Assembly: GCA_052289195.1 (NCBI GenBank)
Contig: DAWAJD010000006.1
Coordinates: 1-64,000, forward strand
Reading direction: 5' to 3'
Origin: UBA4644 sp900555855
GTDB lineage: Bacteria; Bacillota; Clostridia; Oscillospirales; Butyricicoccaceae
Length of the DNA stretch: 64,000 nt
Shown: piece after piece, positions 10,241-18,922 of the stretch
How positions within the stretch are numbered: position 1 is the first letter of the stretch
Layout: the number at the start of each line of letters is the position of its first letter
Made by a program: the position numbers and the translations under genes
Notes under the pieces: model-generated
The model's input: only the letters and a program-made list of their open reading frames with translations
What the model was told of the DNA's origin: nothing
The model's database searches: none

Positions 10241-11158
10241 ATGAGCAAAAAACTTCGCGGCAATCTTCTTCTGCTGCTGACGGCGCTGATCTGGGGCTCG
10301 GCCTTTGTGGCCCAGAGCGCCGGCATGGATTATGTCCAGCCCTTTACCTACAATGGCATCCGGACGGTATTGGGCGGGCTGGTGCTCCTCCCCGTGGTGG
10401 TGCTGACCCGCCGGCTCCGTCCCGCGGCGCAGCGCCCGGACGCCGCGGCGCAGAAGGCCATTGACCGGGCGTCTGTCAAGGCAGGGCTGATCTGCGGCGT
10501 CTTTCTCGCCATCGCCAGCAGCTTTCAGCAGTATGGCGTCAGCATGACCACCGCCGGCAAGGCGGGCTTCATTACGGCGCTCTATATCGTCATCGTGCCG
10601 CTGCTGGGTGTCTTTATTAAAAAGAAAATCCCCCCCGTGGTCTGGGGCTGCGTGGCCATCGCCGTGGCGGGCTTTTACCTGCTGTGCGTCAAGGAGGGCT
10701 TTTCCGTCTCCACCGGCGATCTGCTGGTGCTCTGCTGCGCCTTCTTCTTTTCGCTGCACATTATGGCCATTGATCACTTTACCGCAGGCCCGGTAGATGG
10801 CCTCTTGATGTCCTGCGTCCAGTTTCTGACATCAGGCGGCATCACGCTGGTGCTGATGCTCCTGTTTGACACGCCGGTCTGGGCCAACATCTGGGCCGCC
10901 CGGTGGACCATCCTTTATGCAGGCGTCTTGTCCTGTGGCGTTGGCTACACCCTGCAGATCCTCGGCCAGAAGGATACCGACCCCACCGTGGCTACGCTGA
11001 TCATGAGCCTGGAATCTGTTTTTGCCGCCCTTTCTGGCTGGCTGATCCTGCAGGAAAGGCTGAGCGTCCGGGAGCTTATCGGCTGCGTACTGGTATTTGC
11101 GGCAGTGATCCTGGCCCAGATTCCGCTGCCTTCAAAAAACAAAAAGAAAGAGAGCTGA
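10241..11158 (+). CDS. EamA/DMT-family drug or metabolite transporter
   Basis: This 305-residue inner-membrane protein has about ten transmembrane segments arranged as two EamA repeats, as in RhaT/YdcZ-type exporters. LLLLTALIWGSAFVAQ at the N-terminus and LESVFAALSGWLIL near the C-terminus are family hallmarks. The ATG at 10241 follows the promoter at 10178-10206. The frame is open further upstream, but that part overlaps the promoter. lgt starts ten bases after the stop, so the two are probably co-transcribed. The substrate cannot be predicted. Relatives export amino acids, metabolites or drugs. Confidence 0.88.
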   Translation: MSKKLRGNLLLLLTALIWGSAFVAQSAGMDYVQPFTYNGIRTVLGGLVLLPVVVLTRRLRPAAQRPDAAAQKAIDRASVKAGLICGVFLAIASSFQQYGVSMTTAGKAGFITALYIVIVPLLGVFIKKKIPPVVWGCVAIAVAGFYLLCVKEGFSVSTGDLLVLCCAFFFSLHIMAIDHFTAGPVDGLLMSCVQFLTSGGITLVLMLLFDTPVWANIWAARWTILYAGVLSCGVGYTLQILGQKDTDPTVATLIMSLESVFAALSGWLILQERLSVRELIGCVLVFAAVILAQIPLPSKNKKKES

Positions 11159-11167
11159 CCTTCGCTT

Positions 11168-12067
11168 ATGATAAACGAGATTTCCTTTCCCGGCCTGTTT
11201 GACCATGTGTTTCATATCAACCGGGTGGCTTTCACCCTCTTTGGCAAGGATATCATGTGGTATGGGGTGATCCTGGCCTTCTGCTTTGTGATCGCCACGC
11301 TTTATGTGCTGCGCCGCTGCCCGGATTTCGGCTGGTCGCCGGACAAGTTTCTGGATATGGCCCTTTGGGGCCTGCCTGCGGGCATTCTCGGCTGCCGGAT
11401 CTATTTCGTGATCAACCGCTGGGACTATTACAGCGCCCATCCCAAGGAGATCATCGAGATCTGGAACGGCGGGCTGGGGATGTATGGCGGCGTGATCGCG
11501 GCGGTGCTTGTGGTGCTGATCTTCTGCAAAAAGCACCGGTGCGACATTCTTTCCGCCTGTGATCTGGTGGGCATGGGCTTTATGCTGGCCCAATGCATCG
11601 GCCGCTGGGCAAATTTCATCAATGCAGAAGCCCACGGCAGCGAGACCGCTCTGCCTTGGGGTATGGTCATCAACGGCGCCGCGCCGGTTCATCCCACCTT
11701 TCTCTATGAATCCCTCTGGACGCTGGCAGGTTTCCTGTTTCTGCATTTTTATTCCAAACACAGAAAGTTCCGGGGCGAGCTGGCGCTGATGTATGCCGGA
11801 TGGTATGGCATGATCCGCTTCCTGCTGGAGTTTTTGCGGACGGACAGCCTGTATATTGGCCATACCGGTCTGAAGGCCTCTCAGCTGATCGGTCTGGGCT
11901 GTGTCATTGTTTCGGCAGGTCTGCTGATCTATTTCTACGCCACCAAGCGCTATCCCAAGCCCTTCGCCGTCGCTGCGGCCCCGGAGACGCAGAACGCTCC
12001 GCCGGAAGCAGCCGAACAAAGCGAACCGGCCGACCCGGAGGAGAAAAACGACCAGCAGCCGAAATGA
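11168..12067 (+). CDS. lgt: Prolipoprotein diacylglyceryl transferase
   Basis: This 299-residue membrane enzyme transfers diacylglycerol from phosphatidylglycerol to the lipobox cysteine of prolipoproteins. The Lgt signature GRWANFINAEAHG lies around residues 144-156, and YGVILAF and GGLGMYGG are further conserved parts. About seven membrane segments are seen. The last 35 residues are a hydrophilic Ala/Glu/Pro tail beyond the usual end of the family. It follows the EamA gene by ten bases and is closed by a terminator. The lipoprotein at 45827 is one likely substrate. Confidence 0.95.
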   Translation: MINEISFPGLFDHVFHINRVAFTLFGKDIMWYGVILAFCFVIATLYVLRRCPDFGWSPDKFLDMALWGLPAGILGCRIYFVINRWDYYSAHPKEIIEIWNGGLGMYGGVIAAVLVVLIFCKKHRCDILSACDLVGMGFMLAQCIGRWANFINAEAHGSETALPWGMVINGAAPVHPTFLYESLWTLAGFLFLHFYSKHRKFRGELALMYAGWYGMIRFLLEFLRTDSLYIGHTGLKASQLIGLGCVIVSAGLLIYFYATKRYPKPFAVAAAPETQNAPPEAAEQSEPADPEEKNDQQPK

Positions 12068-12077
12068 CCGGCTCATC

Positions 12078-12108
12078 AAAAAAGTCTGCGCCTAAGCGCA
12101 GACTTTTT
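12078..12108. terminator. Bidirectional terminator between lgt and spoIIP
   Basis: AGTCTGCGC (12083-12091) pairs with GCGCAGACT (12096-12104), flanked by A6 and T5. It serves both converging genes. Confidence 0.85.
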
Positions 12109-12111
12109 ACT

Positions 12112-13116
12112 TTACTGCTCCAGCAGCGCATCGGCCAGCGACCGGGCAAAGACCTCTGCCGCCGCCAGCGCTTCCTCCAGCGTATTGCCGCAGGAGCCCA
12201 CCTCCACCAGCATACTGCCCAGCCGGACATGCTGATTAAACCGGCCTGAGCGGATGCTGATGGGGCGCATCATCCCGGGATAAGCGCCGTTGATCTGATC
12301 CTGCAGCTGAGCCTGAAAGGTCAGATTTTTCCGCCAATCCGGATGCTTGAGCCCGCCCTCGTCGGTCCCGGCCACAAACATCAGCTGGGCCGTCTGCTGT
12401 CCGTCCACCTTGGCGATGGTCTTGTAATATTTTCCGGCGGTGCCGATGGCGTCGCGGTGGACATCGATCACCAGCTGAATGGAGGGATATTCCTTCAGCC
12501 AGGCATTGATATCCTTCAGCGCCCGGCTGTATGAGCCGTTGTAGGCGGGATAATCGTTCAGCGTCTCGCTGTGGACGGTGGAGATCCCCCGCTCATTCAG
12601 CAGATCCGTGATGCGCTGGCCCACCGCCAGCATATTGTAGGCTTTGTCCGTGGTCCGGTATTCGCCGGAGGCCTGATAGGGATGGGCGTCGGTGGGGGTA
12701 TAGGCCTCGGTGCCGTGGGTGTGCATGATGAGCACCTGAACGCCCTCCCTGCCCAGCGCCACCGGACAGGGCTGCCGCAGCAGGGACTCCATATCGATCT
12801 CATATTTGGTCTGATTCTTGAAATAGACCGTGCCGGAGCCTGACCCGCCGGAGGTCGTCCCCAGGATGGACACCGCAGGAGTCTCCGTCTGCGCCGGCGT
12901 TTCCGGCAGGGGCGGCAGCGCCGCGCTTTCCGCCGCCATCACAGGCTCTGCCGGCATCTGCGGCAGCGCCAGAGGCTCGTCCGCCGCCGGGATATCCGGA
13001 GCCGCAGTCCTGCCCGGCTCCGGCAGGCCAAGGCTGCCCCAAAACAGCAGCAGGCCCAGCAGCAGCGCCGCAGGCAGCAGGCCAAAGCGCCCCGCTTTTT
13101 CTTTTTTTCGTGCCAT
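12112..13116 (-). CDS. spoIIP: Stage II sporulation protein P (cell-wall hydrolase)
   Basis: This 334-residue protein is an amidase/endopeptidase that thins septal peptidoglycan during engulfment, with SpoIID and SpoIIM. A single N-terminal membrane segment (about 11-30) and a Pro/Ala-rich linker precede the catalytic domain. Visible motifs are HTHGTE at 132-137, DVHRD, and the C-terminal QHVRLGS...EVGSCGNT. The zinc residues are the histidines and the glutamates of these motifs. It lies 51 bases downstream of gpr on the same strand, the same order as in Bacillus subtilis. Expression in the mother cell (sigma-E) is expected from family knowledge. Confidence 0.95.
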   Translation of the reverse strand: MARKKEKAGRFGLLPAALLLGLLLFWGSLGLPEPGRTAAPDIPAADEPLALPQMPAEPVMAAESAALPPLPETPAQTETPAVSILGTTSGGSGSGTVYFKNQTKYEIDMESLLRQPCPVALGREGVQVLIMHTHGTEAYTPTDAHPYQASGEYRTTDKAYNMLAVGQRITDLLNERGISTVHSETLNDYPAYNGSYSRALKDINAWLKEYPSIQLVIDVHRDAIGTAGKYYKTIAKVDGQQTAQLMFVAGTDEGGLKHPDWRKNLTFQAQLQDQINGAYPGMMRPISIRSGRFNQHVRLGSMLVEVGSCGNTLEEALAAAEVFARSLADALLEQ

Positions 13117-13167
13117 AGCGCGCCTCCCTTCAGAACACTGTATTCCAAAAGCGGGCGCTTTATGCCC

Positions 13168-14022
13168 TCAGCTGAGGTAGGCCGTCATTTCCGAAGGGGG
13201 CATGTCTCCCTGCAGGGCCAGATTCAGCCCAAAGCCCAGCATCGTCCCGCAGCGGACGATCTGCTGGTCCATATCTCTGGGCGAGACCAGCATCCTGTTT
13301 TCCGGGCCGCTTTTCAGCGGGCGGCCTGCCAGATCCATGGCCAGCGTCTCCGCTTCCACTACGGTGGGCACGCCGATCCCGATCACGGGAACGCCCAGCG
13401 TGGCTTCATTCAGCGCCTTTCGGGGGTTGCAGGCGCCGCTGCCGGGAACGATCCCCGTGTCTGAAAGCTGCACCGTCCGGCAGAGCCGGGACAGCGACCG
13501 GGCGCAAAGGGCGTCTATGGCCACCACCGCCTGGGGCTGTACCCGCTCTACCACGCCCCGAAGCAGCTCCGCCGTTTCGATGCCGGTATCGCCCAAAACG
13601 CCGGCCGCCAGCGCGCACACGGGCCGCATCCCGCCAAAGATCTCCGGCATGGTCTGCAGCAGATGGCGGGTCACGATCAGGTGGGAGACCGTCTCCGGCC
13701 CCAGCGCATCCGGCGTGATGGCCCGGTTGCCAAGCCCCGCCACCAGCACCGTCCCATGCTCCGGCAGCATGGTCTGCAGCAGCCGGGAAAGCCCCCGGGC
13801 GCAGGCATAGAGCAGATCCCCGTCGGTCTCCTCCGGCGGCAGCTCCGCCGTCAGATAGCGCCCCCGGGGCTTATTCAGCGCCCGCTCCCCCAGCGCGCTG
13901 GTCACCTGGATCTCCGTGATCTTCAAGGGGCCTCTGGCGTAGCGGCGCTCCACGACGCCCTGCAGCGCTCCGCTGCCCCGCAGCTCCCGCCGTTCCAGCG
14001 CAAGATCTGTGCGCAATTCCAT
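13168..14022 (-). CDS. gpr: Germination protease (GPR), degrades small acid-soluble spore proteins
   Basis: The ATG at 14022 gives 284 residues. GPR is made as a zymogen in the forespore and cleaves SASPs early in germination. Recognisable parts are the N-terminal RTDLALE segment near the processing site, VAGLGNRAITPDALGP, a VVAIDALCARSLSRL helix and GSGACNPRKALNEATLG, followed by VPTVVEAETLAMDL. The frame is open for 540 bases further upstream but crosses rpsT on the other strand. GGGAGG seven bases before ATG 14022 fixes the start. It leads a gpr-spoIIP pair divergent from rpsT, a conserved arrangement. A sigma-G promoter is expected, but I could not identify one with confidence. Confidence 0.95.
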   Translation of the reverse strand: MELRTDLALERRELRGSGALQGVVERRYARGPLKITEIQVTSALGERALNKPRGRYLTAELPPEETDGDLLYACARGLSRLLQTMLPEHGTVLVAGLGNRAITPDALGPETVSHLIVTRHLLQTMPEIFGGMRPVCALAAGVLGDTGIETAELLRGVVERVQPQAVVAIDALCARSLSRLCRTVQLSDTGIVPGSGACNPRKALNEATLGVPVIGIGVPTVVEAETLAMDLAGRPLKSGPENRMLVSPRDMDQQIVRCGTMLGFGLNLALQGDMPPSEMTAYLS

Positions 14023-14092
14023 GACGAATCCTCCCTGATCTACCGATTTTCCCTTATTTTTTGTAGAACAGAAAAAAATATGTAAATTTGGC

Positions 14093-14121
14093 TTGCATTT
14101 TTCCCGGGAGAATGATAAAAT
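14093..14121 (+). promoter_or_regulatory. Sigma-A promoter of rpsT
   Basis: TTGCAT at 14093-14098, 17-base spacer, TAAAAT at 14116-14121, about 40 bases before the GTG start of rpsT. Confidence 0.75.
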
Positions 14122-14160
14122 ATCCCTGCTGTAAATTTCGCTGTAAGGGAGGTCAGAATC

Positions 14161-14421
14161 GTGCCCAACATCAAGTCTGCTAAAAAGCGTGTCCTGGTCA
14201 GCAAGATCAACAATGCCAGCAACCGTGCTGCCAAAACTGAGCTGAAGACCATGGTGAAGAAGTTTGACGCTGCTGTCGTCGCCGGCGGTGACGCTGCCGC
14301 GGCTGCTTATAAAAACGCTGTTAAGACCATCGATCAGGCTGCTGCCAAGGGAATCATCCACAAGAACACCGCAGCCCGCAAGAAGAGCCAGCTCACCAGA
14401 AAGCTGAACGCTGCTCAGTAA
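14161..14421 (+). CDS. rpsT: 30S ribosomal protein S20
   Basis: This 86-residue, Lys/Ala-rich, all-helical protein binds 16S rRNA during early assembly of the small subunit. The start PNIKSAKKRV and the C-terminal HKNTAARKKSQLTRKL are diagnostic. Translation starts with GTG at 14161, behind GGGAGG. It has its own promoter and a strong terminator, so it is monocistronic. Its codon use is that of a highly expressed gene. Confidence 0.97.
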   Translation: MPNIKSAKKRVLVSKINNASNRAAKTELKTMVKKFDAAVVAGGDAAAAAYKNAVKTIDQAAAKGIIHKNTAARKKSQLTRKLNAAQ

Positions 14422-14447
14422 GTCTTCACGCGGAACTTCGTTCGTTC

Positions 14448-14477
14448 GGGCCGCACCCCTCCGGGTGCGGCCCTTTT
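14448..14477 (+). terminator. Terminator of rpsT
   Basis: GGGCCGCACCC (14448-14458) pairs with GGGTGCGGCCC (14463-14473) and is followed by TTTT. Confidence 0.85.
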
Positions 14478-14501
14478 CCTTGCTGTTTTTGCCGGTTTTG
14501 G

Positions 14502-14530
14502 TTGACGGAATCAACTTTTTGTCGTATACT
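14502..14530 (+). promoter_or_regulatory. Sigma-A promoter of the ABC exporter gene
   Basis: TTGACG at 14502-14507, 17-base spacer, TATACT at 14525-14530. Confidence 0.8.
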
Positions 14531-14582
14531 ATCCCTTGCCGGCCCGCCGGGCGGCACATCATCCAGAAGAGGAGACCTTCCC

Positions 14583-16316
14583 ATGCTCAAGCGCTTTATT
14601 TCCTACTACCGGCCCCACAAGCGGCTGTTTGCCATGGATATGACCGCTTCCCTGCTGATCTCCGTCATCGGCATGGTCTATCCCGTGGTGACCAATCGGA
14701 TGCTCAACGACTACATCCCCAACCGGGCCTATTCCGCCATCGTCCTGGCGGGCCTTATTCTGCTGGCGCTTTACGCGGTGCGGATGCTGCTGCGCTATTT
14801 CGTGCAGTATTACGGCCATATGATGGGCACGCAGATGCAGGCCCAGATGCGGCGGGATATGTTTGCCCATCTGGAGCGGCTGCCCTTCACCTTCTTCGAC
14901 GAGCACGAGACCGGGCGGATCATGTCCCGCCTGACCTCCGACCTGTTCGAGGTCAGCGAGCTGGCCCACCACGGCCCGGAAAACCTGCTCACCGGCGTCA
15001 GCATGATCGTGCTCTCCTTTGTCTATCTCTGCTCGCTGAATGTGCCGCTGACACTGATCATTTTTGCCTGCGTCCCGGTGCTGGCTGTGGTCTCGCTCCA
15101 CCTGCGCAAGCAGATGCGGGAGGCCTTTACCGACCGGCGCAAAAGCAACGCCACCATCAATGCCGCCGTGGAGAGCAGCGTCTCCGGCATCCGCGTCACC
15201 AAGGCCTATACCAACGCGGAAAAGGAAATGGAAAAGTTTGAACAGGGCAATCTGCAGTTTGTCGAAGCTGCCCGCCGGGCCTATCGGGCCATGGGCCGCT
15301 TTTCCTCCTCCACGGCCTTTATCACCGATGTGTTCAATGTATTGATCCTGATCGCCGGCGGCCTTTTTCTCTACAACGGCAAGATCAATTTCGCCGATTA
15401 TTCCACCTTTATCGTCTCTGTCAACCTGTTTATCACGCCGGTGACCACGCTGATCAACTTTATGGAGCAGTATCAAAACGGCGTTACCGGCTTTCAGCGG
15501 TTCGTGGAGATCATGGACATCCCCGCTGAGGAGGATGCCCCTGGCGCCGTGGAGCTGCGCTCGCCCCGGGGCGACATTCAGCTGAAGGATGTGAGCTTCG
15601 CTTACGAAGGCTCCCATGGTGTTTTGCACCATGTGGATCTGCAGGTGCCGCAGGGGCACACGCTGGCGCTGGTGGGGCCCTCCGGCGGCGGCAAGACCAC
15701 CGTCTGCCACCTGATCCCGGGCTTTTACAGGCTTGGCCCGGAGGACGGCGCCATCCTCATCGACGGGCAGGATATCCGCGGGCTCACCATGGATTCCCTG
15801 CGGCGGAGCATCGGCATCGTGCAGCAGGATGTCTTTCTCTTTGCGGGCACCATTCGTGAAAACATCCGCTACGGCCGGCTGGATGCCACTGATGAGGAGC
15901 TCTATGCTGCAGCACGCCGGGCCAACATCCACGATTTTATCATGAGCCTGGAGCACGGCTATGACACGGATATCGGCGAGCGGGGCGTCAAGCTCTCCGG
16001 CGGGCAAAAGCAGCGGCTGAGCATCGCCCGGGTCTTTTTGAAGGATCCTGCCATTCTGATCCTGGACGAGGCCACCAGCGCTCTGGACAACACCTCCGAG
16101 GTGCTCATCCAAAACGCGCTGGACGAGCTTTGCAAGGGCCGCACCACCATCGTCGTGGCCCACCGGCTCTCCACCATCCGCAATGCGGACGAGATCGCCG
16201 TCATCGTAGACGGCCAGGTGAAGGAACAGGGCACCCACGACGCGCTCATCGCCAAGGGCGGCGTTTATAAGGACCTCTATTCCCTGCAGTTTCGCGACAG
16301 CGACCGGCCCCAATAA
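14583..16316 (+). CDS. ABC exporter, fused membrane and ATPase domains (MsbA/LmrA-like)
   Basis: This 577-residue half-transporter probably works as a homodimer. Six transmembrane helices occupy about residues 1-310. The ATPase domain has Walker A GPSGGGKTT near residue 363, the signature LSGGQKQR and Walker B ILILDEATSALD with the catalytic Glu, so all ATPase motifs are intact. The ATG at 14583 follows GAGGAG, and the open frame upstream overlaps the promoter. Exported substrate is unknown. Relatives carry lipids, peptides or drugs. It is transcribed alone, between its own promoter and a bidirectional terminator. Confidence 0.92.
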   Translation: MLKRFISYYRPHKRLFAMDMTASLLISVIGMVYPVVTNRMLNDYIPNRAYSAIVLAGLILLALYAVRMLLRYFVQYYGHMMGTQMQAQMRRDMFAHLERLPFTFFDEHETGRIMSRLTSDLFEVSELAHHGPENLLTGVSMIVLSFVYLCSLNVPLTLIIFACVPVLAVVSLHLRKQMREAFTDRRKSNATINAAVESSVSGIRVTKAYTNAEKEMEKFEQGNLQFVEAARRAYRAMGRFSSSTAFITDVFNVLILIAGGLFLYNGKINFADYSTFIVSVNLFITPVTTLINFMEQYQNGVTGFQRFVEIMDIPAEEDAPGAVELRSPRGDIQLKDVSFAYEGSHGVLHHVDLQVPQGHTLALVGPSGGGKTTVCHLIPGFYRLGPEDGAILIDGQDIRGLTMDSLRRSIGIVQQDVFLFAGTIRENIRYGRLDATDEELYAAARRANIHDFIMSLEHGYDTDIGERGVKLSGGQKQRLSIARVFLKDPAILILDEATSALDNTSEVLIQNALDELCKGRTTIVVAHRLSTIRNADEIAVIVDGQVKEQGTHDALIAKGGVYKDLYSLQFRDSDRPQ

Positions 16317-16334
16317 CGCCGTTTTCTACAGAAG

Positions 16335-16364
16335 AAAAACCCCCGACCGCAGGTCGGGGGTTTT
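16335..16364. terminator. Bidirectional terminator between the ABC exporter and ispH-rpsA
   Basis: AAAACCCCCGACC pairs with GGTCGGGGGTTTT around GCA. A and T runs flank it on both sides, so it can stop transcription from either converging gene. Confidence 0.88.
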
Positions 16365-16382
16365 GATATTGCTTGATCGTGA

Positions 16383-18311
16383 TTATTCCGCTTCGGTCTC
16401 TGCAGCGGGAGCCAGCAACGCACGAATGGACAGAGAGATCTTCTTCTTCTCCTCATCGATGCCGATGATCTTGGCGTCCACTTCCTGGCCGATCTGCAGG
16501 ACCTCTTCGGGCTTGCCGATGCGGCGGTCCGCGATCTGGGAAATGTGGATCAGGCCGTCCACGCCGGGCATGACCTCGGCAAAGGCGCCGAAGGGCATGA
16601 ACTTGACGATCTTGACCTTGGCAACATCATCCACATGATAGGTATTGATGAACTTGGTCCAGGGATTATCCTCTTCCTTGCGATAGCCCAGAGAGATCTT
16701 CTTCTTCTCGGGATCCAGGCCGATGACATAGACTTCCACTTCCTGGCCGATCTTCAGAACATCAGAGGGATGCTTCACATGGTTCCAGGACAGCTCGGAG
16801 ATATGGACCATGCCGTCCACGCCGCCGATATCCACGAAGGCGCCATAAGAAGTGAAGGACTTGACGACGCCCTGATACTTCTTGCCCAGCTCGATGGTCT
16901 CCCAGATCTTGGCCTGGGCTTCCTTGCGGGATTCCGCCTGCAGGACCTTGATGGAGCCGACCACGCGATGGCGCTGCGTGTTGACCTCGGTGATGCGCAG
17001 CTTCTGGGTGGTCTTCATCAGGGGATCAAAGGAAGCCTCCCGGGGCAGACCGGTCTGGCTGGCGGGGATGAACACCCGGATGCCCTTGACCAGAGCCACG
17101 ATGCCGCCCTTGTTCTGATCGATGATGACGCCCTCCATGGGCTCCTTGCTTTCCACGGCGGCCTCCAGGATCTCCCAGTTCTTCACGGCATCCAGACGCT
17201 TCTTGGAGAGCATGATCCAGCCTTCCACATCGTTGACGCGGACCACAAAGGCCTCCACCTCGTCGCCCACATGGATATGATCGGCCACCACATAGTTGGG
17301 ATCGTCAGACAGCTCGGTGGTGGGGATATAGCCGGCCTGCTTGACGCCCAGATCGACCGTAACATCCGTTGCATTGATCGCCGTAACGACGCCAGTCACC
17401 TTTTCTCCTGTATGTAAAGTTTTCAGAGATTGCTCCAAAAGTTCCTCAAAGCTCTCTGTGCCGTTGTTCTTGATTTCTTCAGTCATAATCCTGTTTACCT
17501 CCTCAATTATTCGGTCCGGCGTCGAAGCGCCTGCGGTGACGAAAGCGTTTTTCGCTTTTTTCAGGCCAGACAGATCCAATTCCCCGGCATCCTGCACGAA
17601 CTGCGTATTGGGGCAATAGGCCTTGCAGAGCTGGTAAAGGCTCTGGGAATTGCTGCTGGCGGGGTCGCCGATCACCACTGCGAGATCGGACCGCACAGCA
17701 AGGGACCGCGCTTCTGACTGGCGCAATTCCGTTGCTTTACATATTGTATCAAACATCTGTGCCGATTGGCAAGTAGTTTTTACGATGTTTACAAACTTTA
17801 CATAAATTTCTTTCTGAAAAGTGGTCTGACAGACCACAGAAAGGGGCAAATGGGCGCATTTCTGAAGGATTTTGTTCAGATCTTCCTCCGTTTCGGCGAT
17901 ATACGGCCGGCGGCAGCGGGCCGCAATGCCGATCACCTCCGGATGCCCATGCTTGCCGAAGATCAGGACCGTCCGGCCCTTGGCGCTCTCCTCCTCCGCG
18001 ATGCGGTGGATCTTTGCCACATAGGGGCAGGTGGCGTCAAGGATGCGGCAGCCCTTTTCCTGCAGCGCCTGCAGCTCCCGGGGCGGGACGCCGTGGGCCC
18101 GGATCAGCACCTGTGCCCCCGCGGGGATCTGCTCCGGCTGCTCCGCCGTGATCACGCCGTGCTGCCGCAGCTCCTGAATGGCATGGCGGTTGTGGATCAG
18201 CGCCCCATCCGCATAAATGGGCCGGGCCGGCGACGCATGGTCCATGGCCAGCTGCACCGCCCGGCGGACGCCGAAGCAGTAGCCTGCCGACTTTGCCAGC
18301 GTGACGCTCAT
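16383..18311 (-). CDS. ispH-rpsA: Bifunctional HMBPP reductase (IspH) / ribosomal protein S1 fusion
   Basis: One 642-residue frame joins two proteins. Residues 1-275 are IspH, the iron-sulfur enzyme that makes IPP and DMAPP in the last step of the MEP pathway. The three cluster cysteines Cys12, Cys95 and Cys191 and the HGHPEV segment (121-126) are present. Residues from about 295 on carry four S1 RNA-binding repeats, the last two near-canonical (YGAFVDIGG...GMVHISEL and FGAFAEVMPGV). Such fusions are known in Clostridia. Inside the frame, AGGAGG lies 11 bases before an ATG at codon 276, so the S1 part may also be made alone. The gene ends the long minus-strand cluster and overlaps plsC by four bases. 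Confidence 0.95.
   Translation of the reverse strand: MSVTLAKSAGYCFGVRRAVQLAMDHASPARPIYADGALIHNRHAIQELRQHGVITAEQPEQIPAGAQVLIRAHGVPPRELQALQEKGCRILDATCPYVAKIHRIAEEESAKGRTVLIFGKHGHPEVIGIAARCRRPYIAETEEDLNKILQKCAHLPLSVVCQTTFQKEIYVKFVNIVKTTCQSAQMFDTICKATELRQSEARSLAVRSDLAVVIGDPASSNSQSLYQLCKAYCPNTQFVQDAGELDLSGLKKAKNAFVTAGASTPDRIIEEVNRIMTEEIKNNGTESFEELLEQSLKTLHTGEKVTGVVTAINATDVTVDLGVKQAGYIPTTELSDDPNYVVADHIHVGDEVEAFVVRVNDVEGWIMLSKKRLDAVKNWEILEAAVESKEPMEGVIIDQNKGGIVALVKGIRVFIPASQTGLPREASFDPLMKTTQKLRITEVNTQRHRVVGSIKVLQAESRKEAQAKIWETIELGKKYQGVVKSFTSYGAFVDIGGVDGMVHISELSWNHVKHPSDVLKIGQEVEVYVIGLDPEKKKISLGYRKEEDNPWTKFINTYHVDDVAKVKIVKFMPFGAFAEVMPGVDGLIHISQIADRRIGKPEEVLQIGQEVDAKIIGIDEEKKKISLSIRALLAPAAETEAE
17484..17503 (-). 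promoter_or_regulatory. Internal ribosome binding site and ATG inside ispH-rpsA
   Basis: Perfect AGGAGG at 17498-17503 and ATG at 17484-17486 (minus strand), in frame with the fusion and located exactly at the IspH-S1 boundary. The spacing of 11 bases is slightly long but workable. The product would be a 367-residue S1-like protein. Confidence 0.6.
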
Positions 18312-18922
18312 GCCCTTCCGCCCTCGGGGCGCAGCGCATAGATCTTTTCCATCAGCTCACGCGCCAGCCGCTGATAATCCTCCTGCGTGGGCTTTGCGCT
18401 GCCGCAGTCCGGCTGATAGGGCTGGCCGATGCGGACCACATTCCGCCGGAACAGCTTCCGCCCCTCGGAAATATAGACGGGCACCAGCGGAACGCCGCCC
18501 CGCAGGGCAAACAGCACCGCTCCCACCTTGGGCTCCACCGGCTTCCCCGTTCGGACGCTGACGCCGTTTTTCACCCGGGTCCCCTCCGGAAACATCAAAA
18601 GCTTCTTGCCGGATTTCAAAATGGAAAAGCCCGTGCGGATGGCGTGCATATCGCCGCCGGCCATGCCCCGCTTCACCGGAAACGCATGGAGCCAGCGAAT
18701 GATGTGCCGCAGGACCGGCACCCGAAACAGCTCCTCCTTGGCCATAAAGCCGTAGTCGCCCTTTTTCCCGTTGGCCAGCACCATGAAAACGGCGTCGCTG
18801 TTGGTGCTGTGGTTGCCGCAGAGGACGCAGGGGCCCGCAGGGATATTTTCCCGGCCCTCAAAACGGTACCAGTAAAAGGGATAAAGACAGATCAGCACCA
18901 GATAATAAACGATCTTAAACAT
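18308..18922 (-). CDS. plsC: 1-acyl-sn-glycerol-3-phosphate acyltransferase family (PlsC-like)
   Basis: This 204-residue membrane-associated acyltransferase should make phosphatidic acid from lysophosphatidic acid. An N-terminal hydrophobic segment is followed by the catalytic NHSTNSD motif (HX4D) near residue 38 and the substrate-binding FPEGTR near 112. VPLVPVYI is the usual fourth block. The start at 18922 is supported by AAGGAG seven bases upstream; an upstream in-frame ATG lacks this. It overlaps cmk by eight bases upstream and ispH by four downstream, so all three are likely translated from one transcript. Confidence 0.9.
   Translation of the reverse strand: MFKIVYYLVLICLYPFYWYRFEGRENIPAGPCVLCGNHSTNSDAVFMVLANGKKGDYGFMAKEELFRVPVLRHIIRWLHAFPVKRGMAGGDMHAIRTGFSILKSGKKLLMFPEGTRVKNGVSVRTGKPVEPKVGAVLFALRGGVPLVPVYISEGRKLFRRNVVRIGQPYQPDCGSAKPTQEDYQRLARELMEKIYALRPEGGRA

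Noticed and set aside
14023..14160. A sigma-G promoter for gpr
   Set aside because: CATATTT near 14075 resembles a -10 box, but no -35 element with proper spacing was found, so I do not annotate it.
14023..14562. Extension of gpr across rpsT
   Set aside because: It would overlap the whole S20 gene on the opposite strand. ATG 14022 has GGGAGG and gives the family length.
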